Of a stretch of DNA of 64,000 nucleotides, positions 40,413 to 52,440 are shown in pieces. The DNA comes from Pithys albifrons albifrons. Taxonomy: Eukaryota > Chordata > Aves > Passeriformes > Thamnophilidae. The DNA is taken from the NCBI RefSeq assembly GCF_047495875.1, contig NC_092470.1, positions 16,033,001 through 16,097,000 of the forward strand, in the 5' to 3' direction. The notes below the pieces were generated by a model, which saw only the letters and a program-made list of their open reading frames with translations, was not told the origin of the DNA and ran no database searches. Both the position numbers and the translations under genes were made by a program. Position 1 is the stretch's first letter; each line of letters begins with the position of its first letter.

Positions 40413-40686
40413 CAGGGTCCAGTTCCATCAGCTCAGTAAGCCTGTGGTTGGGCTTTTTCCCTGAATGCGTCTGGATCCTGTTATTTGGTGTCATTCCTGC
40501 TTGTACATGTTCTCTGAACTTTTGCTGGCTGTTTGCATAACCAGGAGTGTATTTCCTGGCTGGCATATGGCCCTGGATCTCTTTATTAGCAGTAATCATG
40601 GATGGGGGTGAGTTGGTATTCAGAGCTGTAGGCTTGTGCTCCACATACTCTGCAGGGTCTCCCAAGGGTTTATCTACTTGTATCAC
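40339..40686 (-). CDS. unidentified protein-like frame, 115 codons, C-terminus in antisense CR1
   Basis: The minus-strand frame starts directly after an in-frame TAA and a CTTTAAG that could act as a splice acceptor. It runs 115 codons. About 90 residues (MIQVDKPLGDPAEYVEHKPT at the start; HSGKKPNHRLTELMELDPA near the end) lie outside the CR1. The last 24 residues or so and the stop come from antisense CR1 sequence. The composition is polar, rich in N, Q, K, H and P and free of low-complexity runs, more protein-like than other frames in the window. I recognise no domain. There is no ATG at the start (GTG), and no splice donor near the CR1 boundary. So it would be a terminal exon with an exonised CR1 stop, an exon truncated by CR1 rearrangement, or a pseudogene fragment. 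Confidence 0.3.
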   Translation of the reverse strand: MIQVDKPLGDPAEYVEHKPTALNTNSPPSMITANKEIQGHMPARKYTPGYANSQQKFREHVQAGMTPNNRIQTHSGKKPNHRLTELMELDPAKATSSQFLQENAVENGIKGFTKV

Positions 40687-42501
40687 TTAAAGCCAGCCTG
40701 TGACTTGATTTAATTTCTGTCCTGCCCCTCTTCCCAAATATCAGTCTACTTATGCAAATAGAAGATTCACAGACATGATCCTGATGATCTGAGAGAAATT
40801 GACTGGCACTACATTGCCTAGTTCAGTTCCTCTCGGAAGTGTCTAAGTGTTATCCACCTTATCACCATGCAACTGTAAAGTAGAGTGTCTTCAAAGCCAA
40901 ATTTCTGGGATGTGGGATCGTTTCTGGAATCTGAATACTAATAATGCCTCAACAGCATTTTGAACTCAAGCTTTTGACATTTCCATATATCCATTTGTTA
41001 GCACAGTTTTTCTCTGATTTTCAGATTTTATGTGGATTTCTTCTTAACTACAATTCTTCCTCTCAAGTCATCTATCTATTGAGTGTCAACTGAACATCTT
41101 TGGTGTCTCAGGCAATTCAGAAGACACCATTGCTTTACTTTTCCCTCCTGTGCTTGCTGTTTCTATTGTTGATGCTTAATGGCCATTCAGTAGGACAGCT
41201 GCAAAACTGCGCTTTCCTCATCCACTGTACCTTTTGTCCCTTCTATCTTTAGACCTGCTATCTCTGGTTTTTGGACCTTCCAGCTCATCTGAGGTGAAAA
41301 ACTGCAGTTCAGCCACAAGGGAGAAGCGTTTGCTTGACACTGAGATGAGAACAGTCAAAGCCCATTTGCTTGCTGCATGCTGCAGAAATGGCCTTCTTCC
41401 AATTTGAACAGAAAACAGAGACAAATCTGCCAAAAGTGTAGCCAGAAACCAGCCTGTGCCAATGGCTTTGGAGCCTGAAGCTGGAAGATGCTCCAGATGG
41501 GTTACCATCTAGCTTCCTCATGTAAAAGTGGTGCTGTTCTGGCTACTATGGCATAAATTTTAGTGGTAAAGAACGTGGAAGAAATCAGGTGATGCTAATA
41601 GGCTAACAAACCTTTTTATTATTTAATCCAGGTGTAAAGCAATTCTTATGCAAGCTAAAAAGGTGGAGAGTCTTGGCTTTGTTTTCAATAACAGCAGCTA
41701 TTTTGTTCTGTGGAGTTGAAATGCTCTGACCATTTAAAATGGAAAGACAGTTAATAGTGGAAATGTGTATTTGACACATCCACTTATATATGCAACAGAA
41801 CCCATGGCCTTCTGTAACCAGAAGGAATTAATATGCTATAACAAGACTATGATATAGTTTCTCCCTGTCAGTGAGAGGCAAAGGAAGAGAGGAAAAATAT
41901 TCATTTTAGGGAGAGGAGAAAGAGAGATTTCCATCAAGTCTGTCTTGTATTGTCAACACTGGAAAGAAATATTTCATGCTTTTTTATAACCTTACTAAAT
42001 CATATGGGAACATCAGATTCTGAGTAAAGAATAGCATGGAGGAAAAGCATGACTCAAAAGTTGATCTGTCTTACTGAAAGCACAGTTAAAATCTATGCAT
42101 GCATTATTCCTGAAACTGTTTTCCCTGCTCTTAAGGTTTATCCTTGGAGTCTCTGAATTACCTCTACTGGAGGAAATGAATGTTGGAGTCTGTACAGGAT
42201 GTTTGTAATTCTTCTAGTGGTATAAAAATAACTTTCCCAGTTTTGATTGAGTCCTCATAAAGATCATTTCGGGTTTATGTAATGAAATTTGGCAAATTCC
42301 TAAAACTATTTTCTATTTAACTACCAGTGTTAGACACAAGATTCTCATTGTACATCATTGCTATATCAGTTGGAAGGAGGGATAGACTTGTAAAGAAGCA
42401 TCATTTTTCTTCATACTCAGTGTTGCATTTGTGAAAATAAGCACAGTAATCTTCACTTTTAGATTAGACTTTATTCCTTGCTCATGCATTTTCCTAGGTT
42501 T
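40687..42501. other. noncoding stretch, no gene seen
   Basis: AT-rich sequence with no exon-like or repeat feature I can support. The minus-strand frames at 41218-41521 overlap in two registers and have no splice context. Confidence 0.4.
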
Positions 42502-42564
42502 TTGAGGTTTCAGACCTCAAGGAAAGAGGTCTGTGCCTGTAGCACATTTCCTTCTGGAAATGTG
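42502..42564. repeat. two adjacent perfect small inverted repeats
   Basis: The first has arms TTGAGGT/ACCTCAA (42502-42508 and 42514-42520) around a 5-nt loop. The second has arms CACATTTCC/GGAAATGTG (42543-42551 and 42556-42564) around a TTCT loop. Both are perfect. They are too short for a microRNA precursor but could form small RNA or cruciform hairpins, or be paired protein-binding half-sites. Confidence 0.6.
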
Positions 42565-43819
42565 ACATTCTGATCCTTTAAAAACAATAGTCCTAGATTT
42601 GATTTCTCTGTAAAAACTGTAGAACTGAATTTGATACTCATGTAAATTTTCACTTTTTCTTCTAAAAGCAAAAAAGGTGGTGGTGATGCAACACTTGCTC
42701 TTTGGATAGGCCAGAAACTAAAGTGAGTCTACAAGCATTAAGAATGTTTATGCTGTATCAGACTTTCTCAGCATTCCCACTCCCTCTCAAAGAGGTTTAA
42801 AACTATGTAAAATACAGTTGTGTGAAATATTCATAAAGGCAAGTGAAGCAATAGTCCATACTCCTGTGGGTTTATTTCTCATGCACTAAGAACAAAAAAG
42901 GGGAAATGTTTTTATCTTGCACCATTTTTAGATAGACAAGTTCCTTCTAAATATTAATAAACAATCTTTAGAAAGGAAATTAATTTCTGGTGGGAAGTGC
43001 CTTGCTTTGCAAGAATCCACATCTGACCCAGTTAATCGTCTCTGCCTTTAGGAACCAGGACAAGACCAATGATTCTACTGAGAAGGAATGATTTGAAGAA
43101 ACTATAATGAACCATATGGTGTGATCAGTGAGATCCTCTCCTTATGGAGAAGATGCTGGAAAAAATTACTGTTCCCCAGGTGATCTGTGTCCCATCTCAC
43201 TGTTGGCAGTGGCTACCTCATTGCAGACTCTGGCAGAGTGATCTGATCCCCAGGTGGACTGAGTAGTGTGAGTAGCAAATTGCAGGAGCGCCTGAAGGGG
43301 GCTGGGGAGGAGGCAGAATCCCCTTCTGCTGACACCAGTGTTTAAAAGGCTGTTAAAGCTCAAATTCTCTTTCACAGGTAAAGAGGAGAAGGGTTCGGGC
43401 AAACCTGATTGACAGCTTGTGTCAGTCAAATAGCCACTCCAATTTATGTAACCAGTTCAGGTTTTTCCAGGTGATGCGAAATTAGGCAAAGTGGGAGAGC
43501 CTCCCTGAAACTCTGGGTTTCCAGAGCTGAGTGAAGAGCCGAACTCAAAGGCCAGGGTATTTGGAAAGAGTTTTGTAAGAACTCAGGAACAAGCAAAGGC
43601 CCTAGAATGTTTTTTTTCTCCTCAGAATGTAATTGTTTAGCAAAATTCCTGCCAAAGGCAGTGAAGAGGGCAGGAAGATTCATGTTTGGGTGCTTGAGTA
43701 CAGGATTAGAGGGAGTGGGAGGGCAACCTTGAAGGCATCTTCTAATTAATTAAGTTGAACTGCATCAGTATGAGAAGGCACTGTAATGTATTGCACTAAC
43801 TCCCCTTGTGCTGTCTCAG
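42565..43819. other. noncoding stretch, no gene seen
   Basis: AT-rich, with a somewhat GC-richer part at 43180-43440. Minus-strand open frames at 43166-43429 and 43444-43683 are separated by stops and have no evident splice sites. Confidence 0.4.
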
Positions 43820-43907
43820 ATGGTTGAGCAGTGGAGCTGTCCGTCCCTGTGGCCCCATGCCATGGATTGTACCAGCTGTGTCCTTTCCCCTCTTCCAGGT
43901 GAAACAG
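43820..43907 (+). CDS. candidate exon (88 nt), unidentified
   Basis: It is bounded by a good acceptor (CTCCCCTTGTGCTGTCTCAG, ending 43819) and a near-consensus donor (ACAG|GTAAGT at 43908). It is open in the frame that begins at its first base with ATG: MVEQWSCPSLWPHAMDCTSC, then about nine more residues ending in GET, leaving one base over. An alternative acceptor TCTTCCAG inside (43891-43898) would shorten it to a few bases. The splice sites are among the best pairs I found outside the 63.7 kb exon, but the peptide resembles no family I know. It could be a lncRNA exon or a cryptic exon. Confidence 0.25.
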
Positions 43908-44527
43908 GTAAGTATTTGGATGCTGAATTGCCTGCTTATTTCAGAGTTTTTTGCTTAGAATATCTTTGTTTTTCCATTAGGATTGTATCAGTCTTAGATG
44001 TTTTTTTACTCCCCATCTAGTTATGGAACACTGGAGTATTGGCCACAGGCAGAGAAAAGTTGTAAGGTGAGCCAGGCTGGGCATGGAAAATAATTCAGGT
44101 ACAGACCAGAGAATATTGCTCATTTCTGGAGGTTTTAGTATAAATATTGTTGCAGACCTTTAGAGTCTCTTTCTGTATTCTAATGTGGCACAAAGGTCTG
44201 CTTTCAAGGACTATCTGCTATTTTTACTAAGTTACTGTCTTCATGTTTAAAATATCTTCCTGTTAAAGGAATCTGAAAGAGAAAATATGCTTGATGCTTT
44301 TGTCTGGTGTTTTTTGGAGGAATCCTGTTTTCTATAGCTTGTGATCTATGAAATACACCTACATTGGTCCTAAGGTACCAAGGTGTTTTGTGGTATCTGG
44401 AATAGCAAGTAAAAGTTATGGACATCTCTCTGGATTGCTTTTGACTGCAAAGGTGGGTCATGATGATCGACTTTCTTTCTGAAAGCAAATTTAAGGCGTT
44501 TACTGGTGTTGGGGAGAAGCATTTTAT
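43908..44527. other. noncoding
   Basis: An AT-rich spacer. A 119-codon minus-strand frame (44204-44563) runs through it and across the palindrome; it has no ATG-proximal context or splice sites and I treat it as chance. Confidence 0.4.
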
Positions 44528-44551
44528 AAGGAAACAAATATTTGTTTCCTT
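44528..44551. repeat. 24-bp perfect palindrome with forkhead-type cores
   Basis: The left arm AAGGAAACAAAT is followed directly by its reverse complement ATTTGTTTCCTT with no spacer. Each strand contains TATTTGT, which fits the FOXA-type consensus TRTTTRY, so it is a symmetric pair of overlapping forkhead cores. The palindrome does not extend beyond 24 bp. Confidence 0.7.
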
Positions 44552-47500
44552 TACCCAGAACATATCCCCTTTCTCCCCATGATCCCCTATCTAACTCTCC
44601 AGGTTATTTGCATGTTTTCAAGGTCAGGGTCTGGAAGGATTCCCAGTTTGCTCCACTTAGGCGCCATTGCAATTATAATTTCACACTTGGCCTTCAGCAG
44701 AACGGAATGTCTCATCTCTTGGAAAGGAATATGCATAGGAAAACAAATAAAAGCACTTACCAGCTGGTGCCTGGTGAATTACACTGTTTGAAGTTCAAGG
44801 ATATTGAGTATAGTATATGCTGATTGGCATTTATGTGGATGTTTGACTGGCATAATTTTACACTTTGTAGCACACAGACATGCACTAGTGCAGTTTCTGT
44901 CTTACCATGTGAAAAAAGATGTTTAAATTCTCATGAATTTTCCTTTTTCCCTCTACATACCTGATTTCTTCTTACTGGCAAATGGTCTAGGTTGCTTCCT
45001 CTTTTTCTTGATCCCACATAATCGCTTTGGTCCTCTTGTCATAAAACATAGGTGGAGACAGCCTGTAGCAGCAGCTGGCTACCAGGAAGCCCTTGATTGC
45101 TGTGTGGCTCCAGCAAGGAGGAGATATTTCTTGCCTGCTGTCAGCCCTTAAGCTCTTGTGTTACTGCTGGACAACTCTCCCTCTTTCCTTCTGTTCGTGT
45201 CCCATCACCCCAAAAATGGCTTTAAAAACTGTATGTGGCAGAAGAAAACAAGTTAAAATGCTTTGGTCTTATCCTCCTGGTGTAAGAGGTGTCATGGCAC
45301 AACTTCTTTCACCAGGTGCTAGTTTGCAACATGGAAATGCTGTCTGTGTTGAAAGAAAAAGTTAGTATGTGGGAATACTTTCCCCACCACCAAAGGAAAT
45401 TTGGAGCTCTGGTTTCTACTGAACTAGATAAACAATGGAATTGCCTTCAGCTGTCTCCAGGATTTAGTAAAAGTAAGACATTTTGGTGCTAAGACTTCCT
45501 GTAGTAGTGGTAAAAATCCTCCTTTTTGAAGAACCAAATCTCTTCCAACTTTGCTGCTTAGTTTTTGTCAATACTAAATTATTTGCATCAGTTGGAGACT
45601 CAAAGAAAAAGAACAAAAAGATGCTTAAAGTATATATAATGTTGGAACATCTTGCCGTGTGATTTATAGAAATGCCACAAAAATGTATGTATTATGCTAG
45701 GCATTAGAAAGCCCTTTAAAACACCCACACTCAACAGGCTGTGTTTTTCCTTTGTTTTCTCTTGCTGTATCTTAGTTCTAGATATTGAGGATGGTAAATG
45801 TACAAATATAATCTGTTTTGGTCATTCTGTACCATAGCCTTTCTTCCTATCCCTGTGCAAAGCAGAATATTGTTTTATTCCCAACTTATTGATACTTGTA
45901 TATCTCTTATCAGCTGTGCTGAAGCCGGATGTGTAAGCACCTGTTTGTCAGCTCTGGCTGTTACCTAGAAACATCATGCAACTTTTAGTATTCTTTCACC
46001 CACTTAGTCCTTAGGCTTATATTAAAAACCTTACCAAGTTACCTGTTGGCTTTATCAGGGAGGCAGACAGGGGAAAGCAAGATCAAAATACTTTTGTATG
46101 TACATATTTATTTTATATCAGCCTCAAACTGCTGAGACAAGAATGAAGTGTTTTTTTCAGGCTGCAGTGCCATAAATCTCTAGACTGGCTCTTGTAGTTT
46201 ATTGAGGCTGAATGGCTGTGGTGATCCTCCATAAACAACTTGGACATGTGGAAGATGAATTTTAATGAGTATTCTCAAAGCTAAGTGCTACCTCTTGCTT
46301 CTACACCTCAAAATTACTCATTTTTATTTTTATGTTATATCAGAGGCTGCACTGTGCTTCCCCCTACCCCCCCGTTACTTACACTTAAGCTGGATTCTGT
46401 CAAGCCCAGAGGAAAGGGAACATAGCTGTGTACACAGAGGAGGGGTTTCCACCTGGCCTCACTTATGCAAGGGTTTAAACTCCCGGTCAAAACACCTGGA
46501 CTTTTAAATGGGAGGGATTAGCGACTTGTGCTCAGGGATTGTTTCATTTGCTTTTGCCTGTGCAAAAGGCTTTTGTGTTTTGTGTCCTGTCTGCAGAATG
46601 TTCAACCTTGTTCTAGGAAAGGCTCCAAAGTAAATTAGAGCAGCCTCAGGGGCTGTTTTAAATCATAGCAGCTGAGGCCTTACCCCAGCACTTCACACTC
46701 CACCCTGTGTCTCTTCCACCAACACACTCTACAATAACCTCAGATCTTTACCTTTTCATAGAGAGAACTCTTGGCTTTGCATCACTGGTAGGTTTTCCTA
46801 GGTAGCCTGGGAAATCATCAAATCTGGTTCACAATAAGCAAAGGCAATGATAAACTGACCACTGGCTTTTCTGAGAAATGGACAGTCACCAGTTACTGTA
46901 ATTCAGCATTCCTGTTTATATTCTTGAGTGCACAGACTGACGAAGTAGGAAAAACACAGCTAGAATAATTGCTCCTGGGTATTGTACTTTCATTTGCATT
47001 CCTGAAGCTGCTGATGACAATTTCCCTGAACTTCTAGCATTGTGTGATTGCCCATATCCCTTCTCTGGAGTTTCCACTTTCCTCAGCTCTGACAAATACT
47101 GGTCAGTGATGGAGGCAGGGCAGGAAAATTGATGGATCAGTGGAATGATCCAGTACCAACACATCCATAGTTACAAAAATAGGCAGTGATTCTTGTCATT
47201 TCCTTGTTCTGACACAATTTCCTGCCCTCCTCTTAGGCTGTTCTGAAGATTGCCCAGATGACAGATCTCTTTGAAGCCTGTCAAACCCCTCTGCAGAGCA
47301 CCTCTCCTGTTAGGAATTGCTGTCTTGGAGAACAATGGCTGGGAGCAGGGTGAGGAGCTGTGCTGTGTTAACAGCCTTTGATCACACCTGGCATGTATCC
47401 AGCTGGGGCCTGCTTGTGAGCACTGCTGGTTTTTAGCATTTCTGATCATATCACACTAAAGCACAGAAGCTGCTTTGCTTGATGAGTTTTATTATACCCC

Positions 47501-50069
47501 CCAGAGATTTAGTCATCTCCAGCCTTCTTGGAGCACCTTAGAACAGGAGAGGGATGTGGGAACTAGAGATGCTCCTATATGAGCTAGTTAGGATGTGACT
47601 GCAGCAGCCAAGAGAGGAAGGTGAATGAGTTTAATTAATAGGGTTCTGATAATGCAGTTTATTTTGACAGAAGAGGATTAATGAGATCTCACAGCTGCAG
47701 CTCTGCTGACAGGTCTGTGTGTGATAATGTCTGGCATGAGGTGGTAGTGCACAGATGGAATTGATAACCTCTTTGTCAAGTGCAGCTGTCCTTGGCATAG
47801 GAAGTGTGATAACCTTTAACAATTTCATCAAGACCCTTAGGGATCTATCTGCTGGTGGCTCTAAGGATATTTGTGACATCTGGCCTGGCTTTGCAGGCTG
47901 GCCACCTTAAGTTTGTCATCCTCAAACCATGTTAAGTTTAGTTATGGTAGTTGTCAGCTTACCTTGCATAATTTCTCGGTCTTTAATACTAAAAAGGAAC
48001 CGAAACTAAAAGACTAGAGTCCTTAGGTCAGTGTTATTTAGAATGGAGTATTTCTATTTGCTTATGGGATAACACTTGGGGAGCAATGCTAGGTGAGGCT
48101 CTAAGTAGATTTGTGGCCATCCCTACATGTAAACACTTATTCTAGTCCAGAAGCCCTAATATTGCATAATTCATTCAACATCTAGAACTATGCACAAGAC
48201 TAATATCCCTCAGAGTCAGCAGTTCTAGTTTGTCTGATTAAATAATGTATTGGAAATATGTATTACCAACAGGCATGGGGTCTGCTGTGCTCCCAGTTTT
48301 AGACTGGATTTCAGCTTGGAGACATTTTTGCACTATAAAGAAGTGATTAAAAAACACATTAAGAAAAATAATGAGCAAGAAGCTGTTTTTCCTGATTCAA
48401 GTCAGTTGTAGGAATGTAAATCTTGTTTCTTAGCTATCAGTTATTAGTAAACACAGTTGAAAACTCTCCTGTGTTAAAACCTGTATGTGTAACTTTGTTC
48501 CCTCAGCTACTTCAAGGACCAAATGCCTCACTGCAGTTCTGGTAAGAGCATGGGGCTGAGAACTGAAAATTCCAGGGATCCAGTTTTCCTTTTTCAAGAA
48601 GTACAAGCAGAAAACACAAACCAAAATAACTCACTCATCTCCTTCCCTAACAAACACTTTGAGATTACTGGAAAGATCAGAATTTCATATTTTATTCCTG
48701 ACTGTCACTGGTTTCTCACCTGAACCAACCATCAAACTAAAACTTTGCTTGTGACAATCTTTCTTATGACAGTACTTCTGAGATGTATGAGGACAAATGG
48801 AGAAATGCTGGTAAATTCCTTGGAGATTCCTGGATACAATTCCTTACTCAAACCCCTAAGTATACTTTTGCCCTAGCATTTGTTTGCTGCTCTCATGAGC
48901 CCACAGACCCACTGCTCAGCTCTGCACTATTCTTGGGATGAATCAGAAACTGAGTTTTCAAATGTTCTAGTTCATTTTTTGCAAAAGAAACAGTCCCCTG
49001 CCTTGCTGCTCAATAGGTTGTCAGGAAAAATGACTGGCATAGATACTTAATTATAAGTTCTGTCACAAAACACAGCCTGCTTAAATGGCATTTAAAAGCT
49101 GTTCATGAATCCTGAGTGGATGAAACAATTGTCTCACATCTTTGTTCTTTCTTACCGGGTACAGCGAAATGTAGTCAGCCGTTCAAATGGTGAAGCTGCA
49201 CAGAAACATGGGCATGGGATTGAAAAAGAGAGAAGAGGAAGCTATGAGGTTGTGATGGTTTCTTTGAAGTTTAAACTTAGGTTTCGCCATGCAGCATTTC
49301 CGCTGTTCAGACAAGAAATGGTCAGTGGCACCTCAGAGCACAAAATCCAGCCCTAAAGAGTGTATCACACATGTAGCTGATAAGGTGGATCATAATGATG
49401 TTAAGTGGGATAAAAATATGTGGTTTTTCAAGGTAATCTTTTGGTGCTGAAAGTGAGTAGTTAAGCCATAACTAATTATTGTAATTCATGCATTCATCTC
49501 AAACTATTCATGTGCTTAAGTCTCCCATAGTCTTGAGTGCGTTTATTTATGCCGTTGCCCAGCATGACTGAAACCTTGCATTTAGCTTAGTTTGCTTCTA
49601 GGAATGGCTTAATACTTGCAGACCTGGGGAGCAAACACACCCTTGGTCCTGCTCCAAATTCTGCCTGTAAACCAGGTGCTTAGCTGCAAGGAAAATGAGC
49701 TGCTACTCAGGGACTTGTAATTCTCTGTGTTGGGGCCATCAGGACTCCTAGGACCCACTTGTCCTAAAGAAGTAAAACACAAAGCTTAGCTCTTGCAGGA
49801 GATTTTCCTTTTAAAAAGCCTTTCTCAATTGCATACCTGAGGGGTTGTGCCCAGGGCTAACAAATGACCAAAGCAATCTACTAAGCAAAGTTCTGTAAAC
49901 AAGTCAGTAAAGCTGGTGGTGAACAGGTGGTAGGTGCAAACAGAATAGCTCAAAGTTGTGATAAAGGGATCTTTAAAGCTTCTGATGGTGTTTCCAGCGA
50001 ACACCTTCTATCTGTAGGTGAGAAAAAAGGAGGAATCCAAAGTCCAAGACTTGTTACCAGATACACTAC
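44552..50069. other. noncoding stretch, no gene seen
   Basis: About 5.5 kb, AT-rich. A C run occurs near 46366-46373. A 35-nt segment at 48507-48541 lies between TTCCCTCAG and GTAAGAG and is exon-like, but too short to trust. Overlapping frames at 44933-45492 lack splice context. No repeat family is recognised. Confidence 0.4.
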
Positions 50070-50334
50070 CTTACAAGGTCAGGAGAAAGGGTGTTTTAAT
50101 CTACATGGGAGGGAAATTTAGGTTAGATATACAGAAGAAATTCTTTACAGTAAGGGTGGTAAGGCACTGGAACAGGTTGCCCAGAGAACTTGTGGATGGC
50201 CTATCCCTGGAGGTGTTCAAGGCCAAGTTGGATGGGGCATTGGGCAACCTGGTTTAGTGGAAGGTGTCTCTGCCCATGGCAGAGGGGGCTGGAACTAGGT
50301 GAGCTTTAAGGTCCTTTCCAACCCAAATAATTTC
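50070..50334 (+). mobile_element. CR1 LINE 3' end
   Basis: CR1 text in order: ACAAGGTCAGGAGAAAGGG, TTAGGTTAGATATACAGAAG, AAATTCTTTACAGTAAGG, GGAACAGGTTGCCCAGAGAA, GTTCAAGGCCAAGTTGGATG, ACCTGGTTTAGTGGAAGGTG, CCATGGCAGAGGGGGCTGGA and GGTCCTTTCCAACCCAAA. The last octamer copies are eroded (AATTTCATGACTG). The plus-strand frame at 50018-50257 is antisense-free CR1 3' sequence, not a host gene. Confidence 0.93.
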
Positions 50335-50728
50335 ATGACTGTTTTCTTCTGTGATTTTATCTCCTTTTGTCACTGCTGTAAACAGGCTGTGCAGAGAGAT
50401 GGGCTGGATACTAATGCTTCACTTGCTCCCTCTCTGAAAGGTTGCAGCTGAGCCTGTGATCAGGAAAATAGCTAAAACCATCATTTTCAGCACCCTCAAA
50501 CTGATCCCCATTGGCCAGGTTTTGCTAGAGGCTTATGAGGTTGTGTTTTTTCTTTCAGCAGTCAGAGTACAGGTGGGAAAAGGAGAGGAAAGTTTTGGGT
50601 TTTTTTTTTCAGATTAGAAGACATATTTTCTTTATGAGAAAATCACATATTCACACAAAAAACCCCGAGTAGGACTTGATAACTCCAACTGTAGTTCTCA
50701 ATTATGTGTTTTTTCTCTTCCCTCAAAG
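50335..50728. other. noncoding
   Basis: Spacer sequence with a T run near 50600-50609. It provides the pyrimidine-rich TTTTTTCTCTTCCCTCAAAG acceptor context of the next candidate exon. Confidence 0.4.
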
Positions 50729-50807
50729 GAATTGATAGTGCCATCCTTAATAAAATCCAGAAGAAAAATCTTTGTGTCCATGAAGAGAAGGTGTACAGTG
50801 GCTCCTT
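50729..50807 (+). CDS. candidate exon (79 nt), unidentified
   Basis: The left boundary is a strong pyrimidine tract ending TCTCTTCCCTCAAAG; the right boundary is GTGAGT. Two of the three frames are open. Phase 0 gives ELIVPSLIKSRRKIFVSMKR and onward. The frame that begins after two bases gives IDSAILNKIQKKNLCVHEEK and onward, which looks more protein-like. It lies about 2.3 kb upstream of the CpG island on the same strand, so it belongs either to a different transcript or to an upstream alternative start of the same gene. No homologue is recognised. Confidence 0.27.
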
Positions 50808-52440
50808 GTGAGTATTTCTGGAAAATTAGTAATAATTATAATAATGTATAATAAGAACTTTTATGCACACTTAAATGTCTCTTGCTGAAATATTTTTGCT
50901 TGCTGTGTTTTTAGCTGCGCTTTTTTAATAATGTGTTTTACAGTGGGATTTAATTAGTGCTCATCTTTAAGTCCTATACTTAGCAAAGTACTGTTATGCA
51001 TATCTTGGCTCTCAGTGACTTCATGTTACAGTGGATGCATTCATAAATACCCTCACATTGATGTTTTGGTGACATTTCCAGTGTCATGTTTCCTCCTCTC
51101 TTCCCCTCAGCCTCTCAGTGATCCCAAGGATCTGTGCACTATTGTCCTCCCTTTCTTTTCGTGGTCAGCAGTGAAGTAGCAAAGAGCCTTGATACTCTGC
51201 ATGCTGTTCCCTCATCAGCATCCTTAATACAGTTACATGATGTCCAGGAGAAGAAAATTTCTCAAGCTAATTTTCTGCAGAGCCCATATTTGGTAGTCTT
51301 GTAATAGTTAATTGATTTATCTTCTTATTGCCACTAACTTGTGGCAAGTTTTTCTCATTTGGGTGGATATTTGGTATGAGAATTGAATTTCTGTATCTCT
51401 CCTATTGCATCCAAAGAGCACTGTTACATTTCATTTTGGCAGGCACATACAAGCTACTTTCTTTTGCTACTTCAGAAATAAGCTTCCACCTTTATTAGAT
51501 TGCCTTTGGGCATGTTTACAGTTTTGTCTCTCTTGCCTTTGATAAAACACGCACAGAACTATATTTGATACACGTTTTGTGGAATCACAGACCTAACAGA
51601 AGAGTATTTTAAAGACTGTGTTTTGTGTTTTTTTTTTAGTTCTAAACTAATTATCTGAAGCTGATAGTTTTCTTGCTTTAGATGAAAAGAAGAAAATCAT
51701 TAGTGGCACAAGTTTGGTTTCTTCTCTATTTTCAGTTGAGATTGTAGATTAGTTTTCTGTTCTCAGCCAACTTCTTAAATTTTTAATAGCATGAACTGAG
51801 TAAAAGTGGTCTATTCAGAAAACAGCAAGCTTTTGAGAACTTCTATGCATTTTAGGACTTGCTGTATGCTTATTGTTGTAATACTGACTGCAGTAACCAA
51901 TGTCACTGAGGTTGTGCTGGAACATCAGGATCTGGCCATTCAAACATGACCTTTAAGTCAGAAAGCAAAATAAAACATTGCCAATTTTTCCCCCTGTTCC
52001 TCTAATATTGCTCATGTGTCCAAGCAATAATCGTACTGATGTATAACTCTCTGCTCTTGTACTGCTGGCACCTTGCTCTTGATTTTGTGGATCCATGTGG
52101 GACTGTGAATAATTCCAAATTGTTCCTCTCCAGATCTGGTTGAAAGAACTGAATTAATGGTTTTTACGTTTTCCTCACATTTTTATTCAGTGGTTAGTAA
52201 ACGATTCTTTGCACTGTGACAAACCCTTACCACATGTCCATGACAATTTATATTTTGCAATGGTATAGCATGGTTGCATCACCAAGTTTCAGTCTATGGT
52301 GTGAGATGAGTGTCACTACGTCAGCTATGCTCTTAGACAATGTGTAATCTCTGATCAGAATGATATGTATGGAATGTAAATATATTCCATCCCCAAGCTT
52401 TCCTTTCCCCATCCCATTGCCCTGCACTTAGCGCTACCAC
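50808..52440. other. noncoding stretch, no gene seen
   Basis: AT-rich, with T-rich tracts (for example 51630-51638). No open frame worth calling. Confidence 0.4.

Noticed and set aside
50018..50257. 79-codon plus-strand frame with RLDIQKKFFTVRVVRHWNRL
   Set aside because: This is the CR1 3' region read in one frame, a common false gene call in birds.
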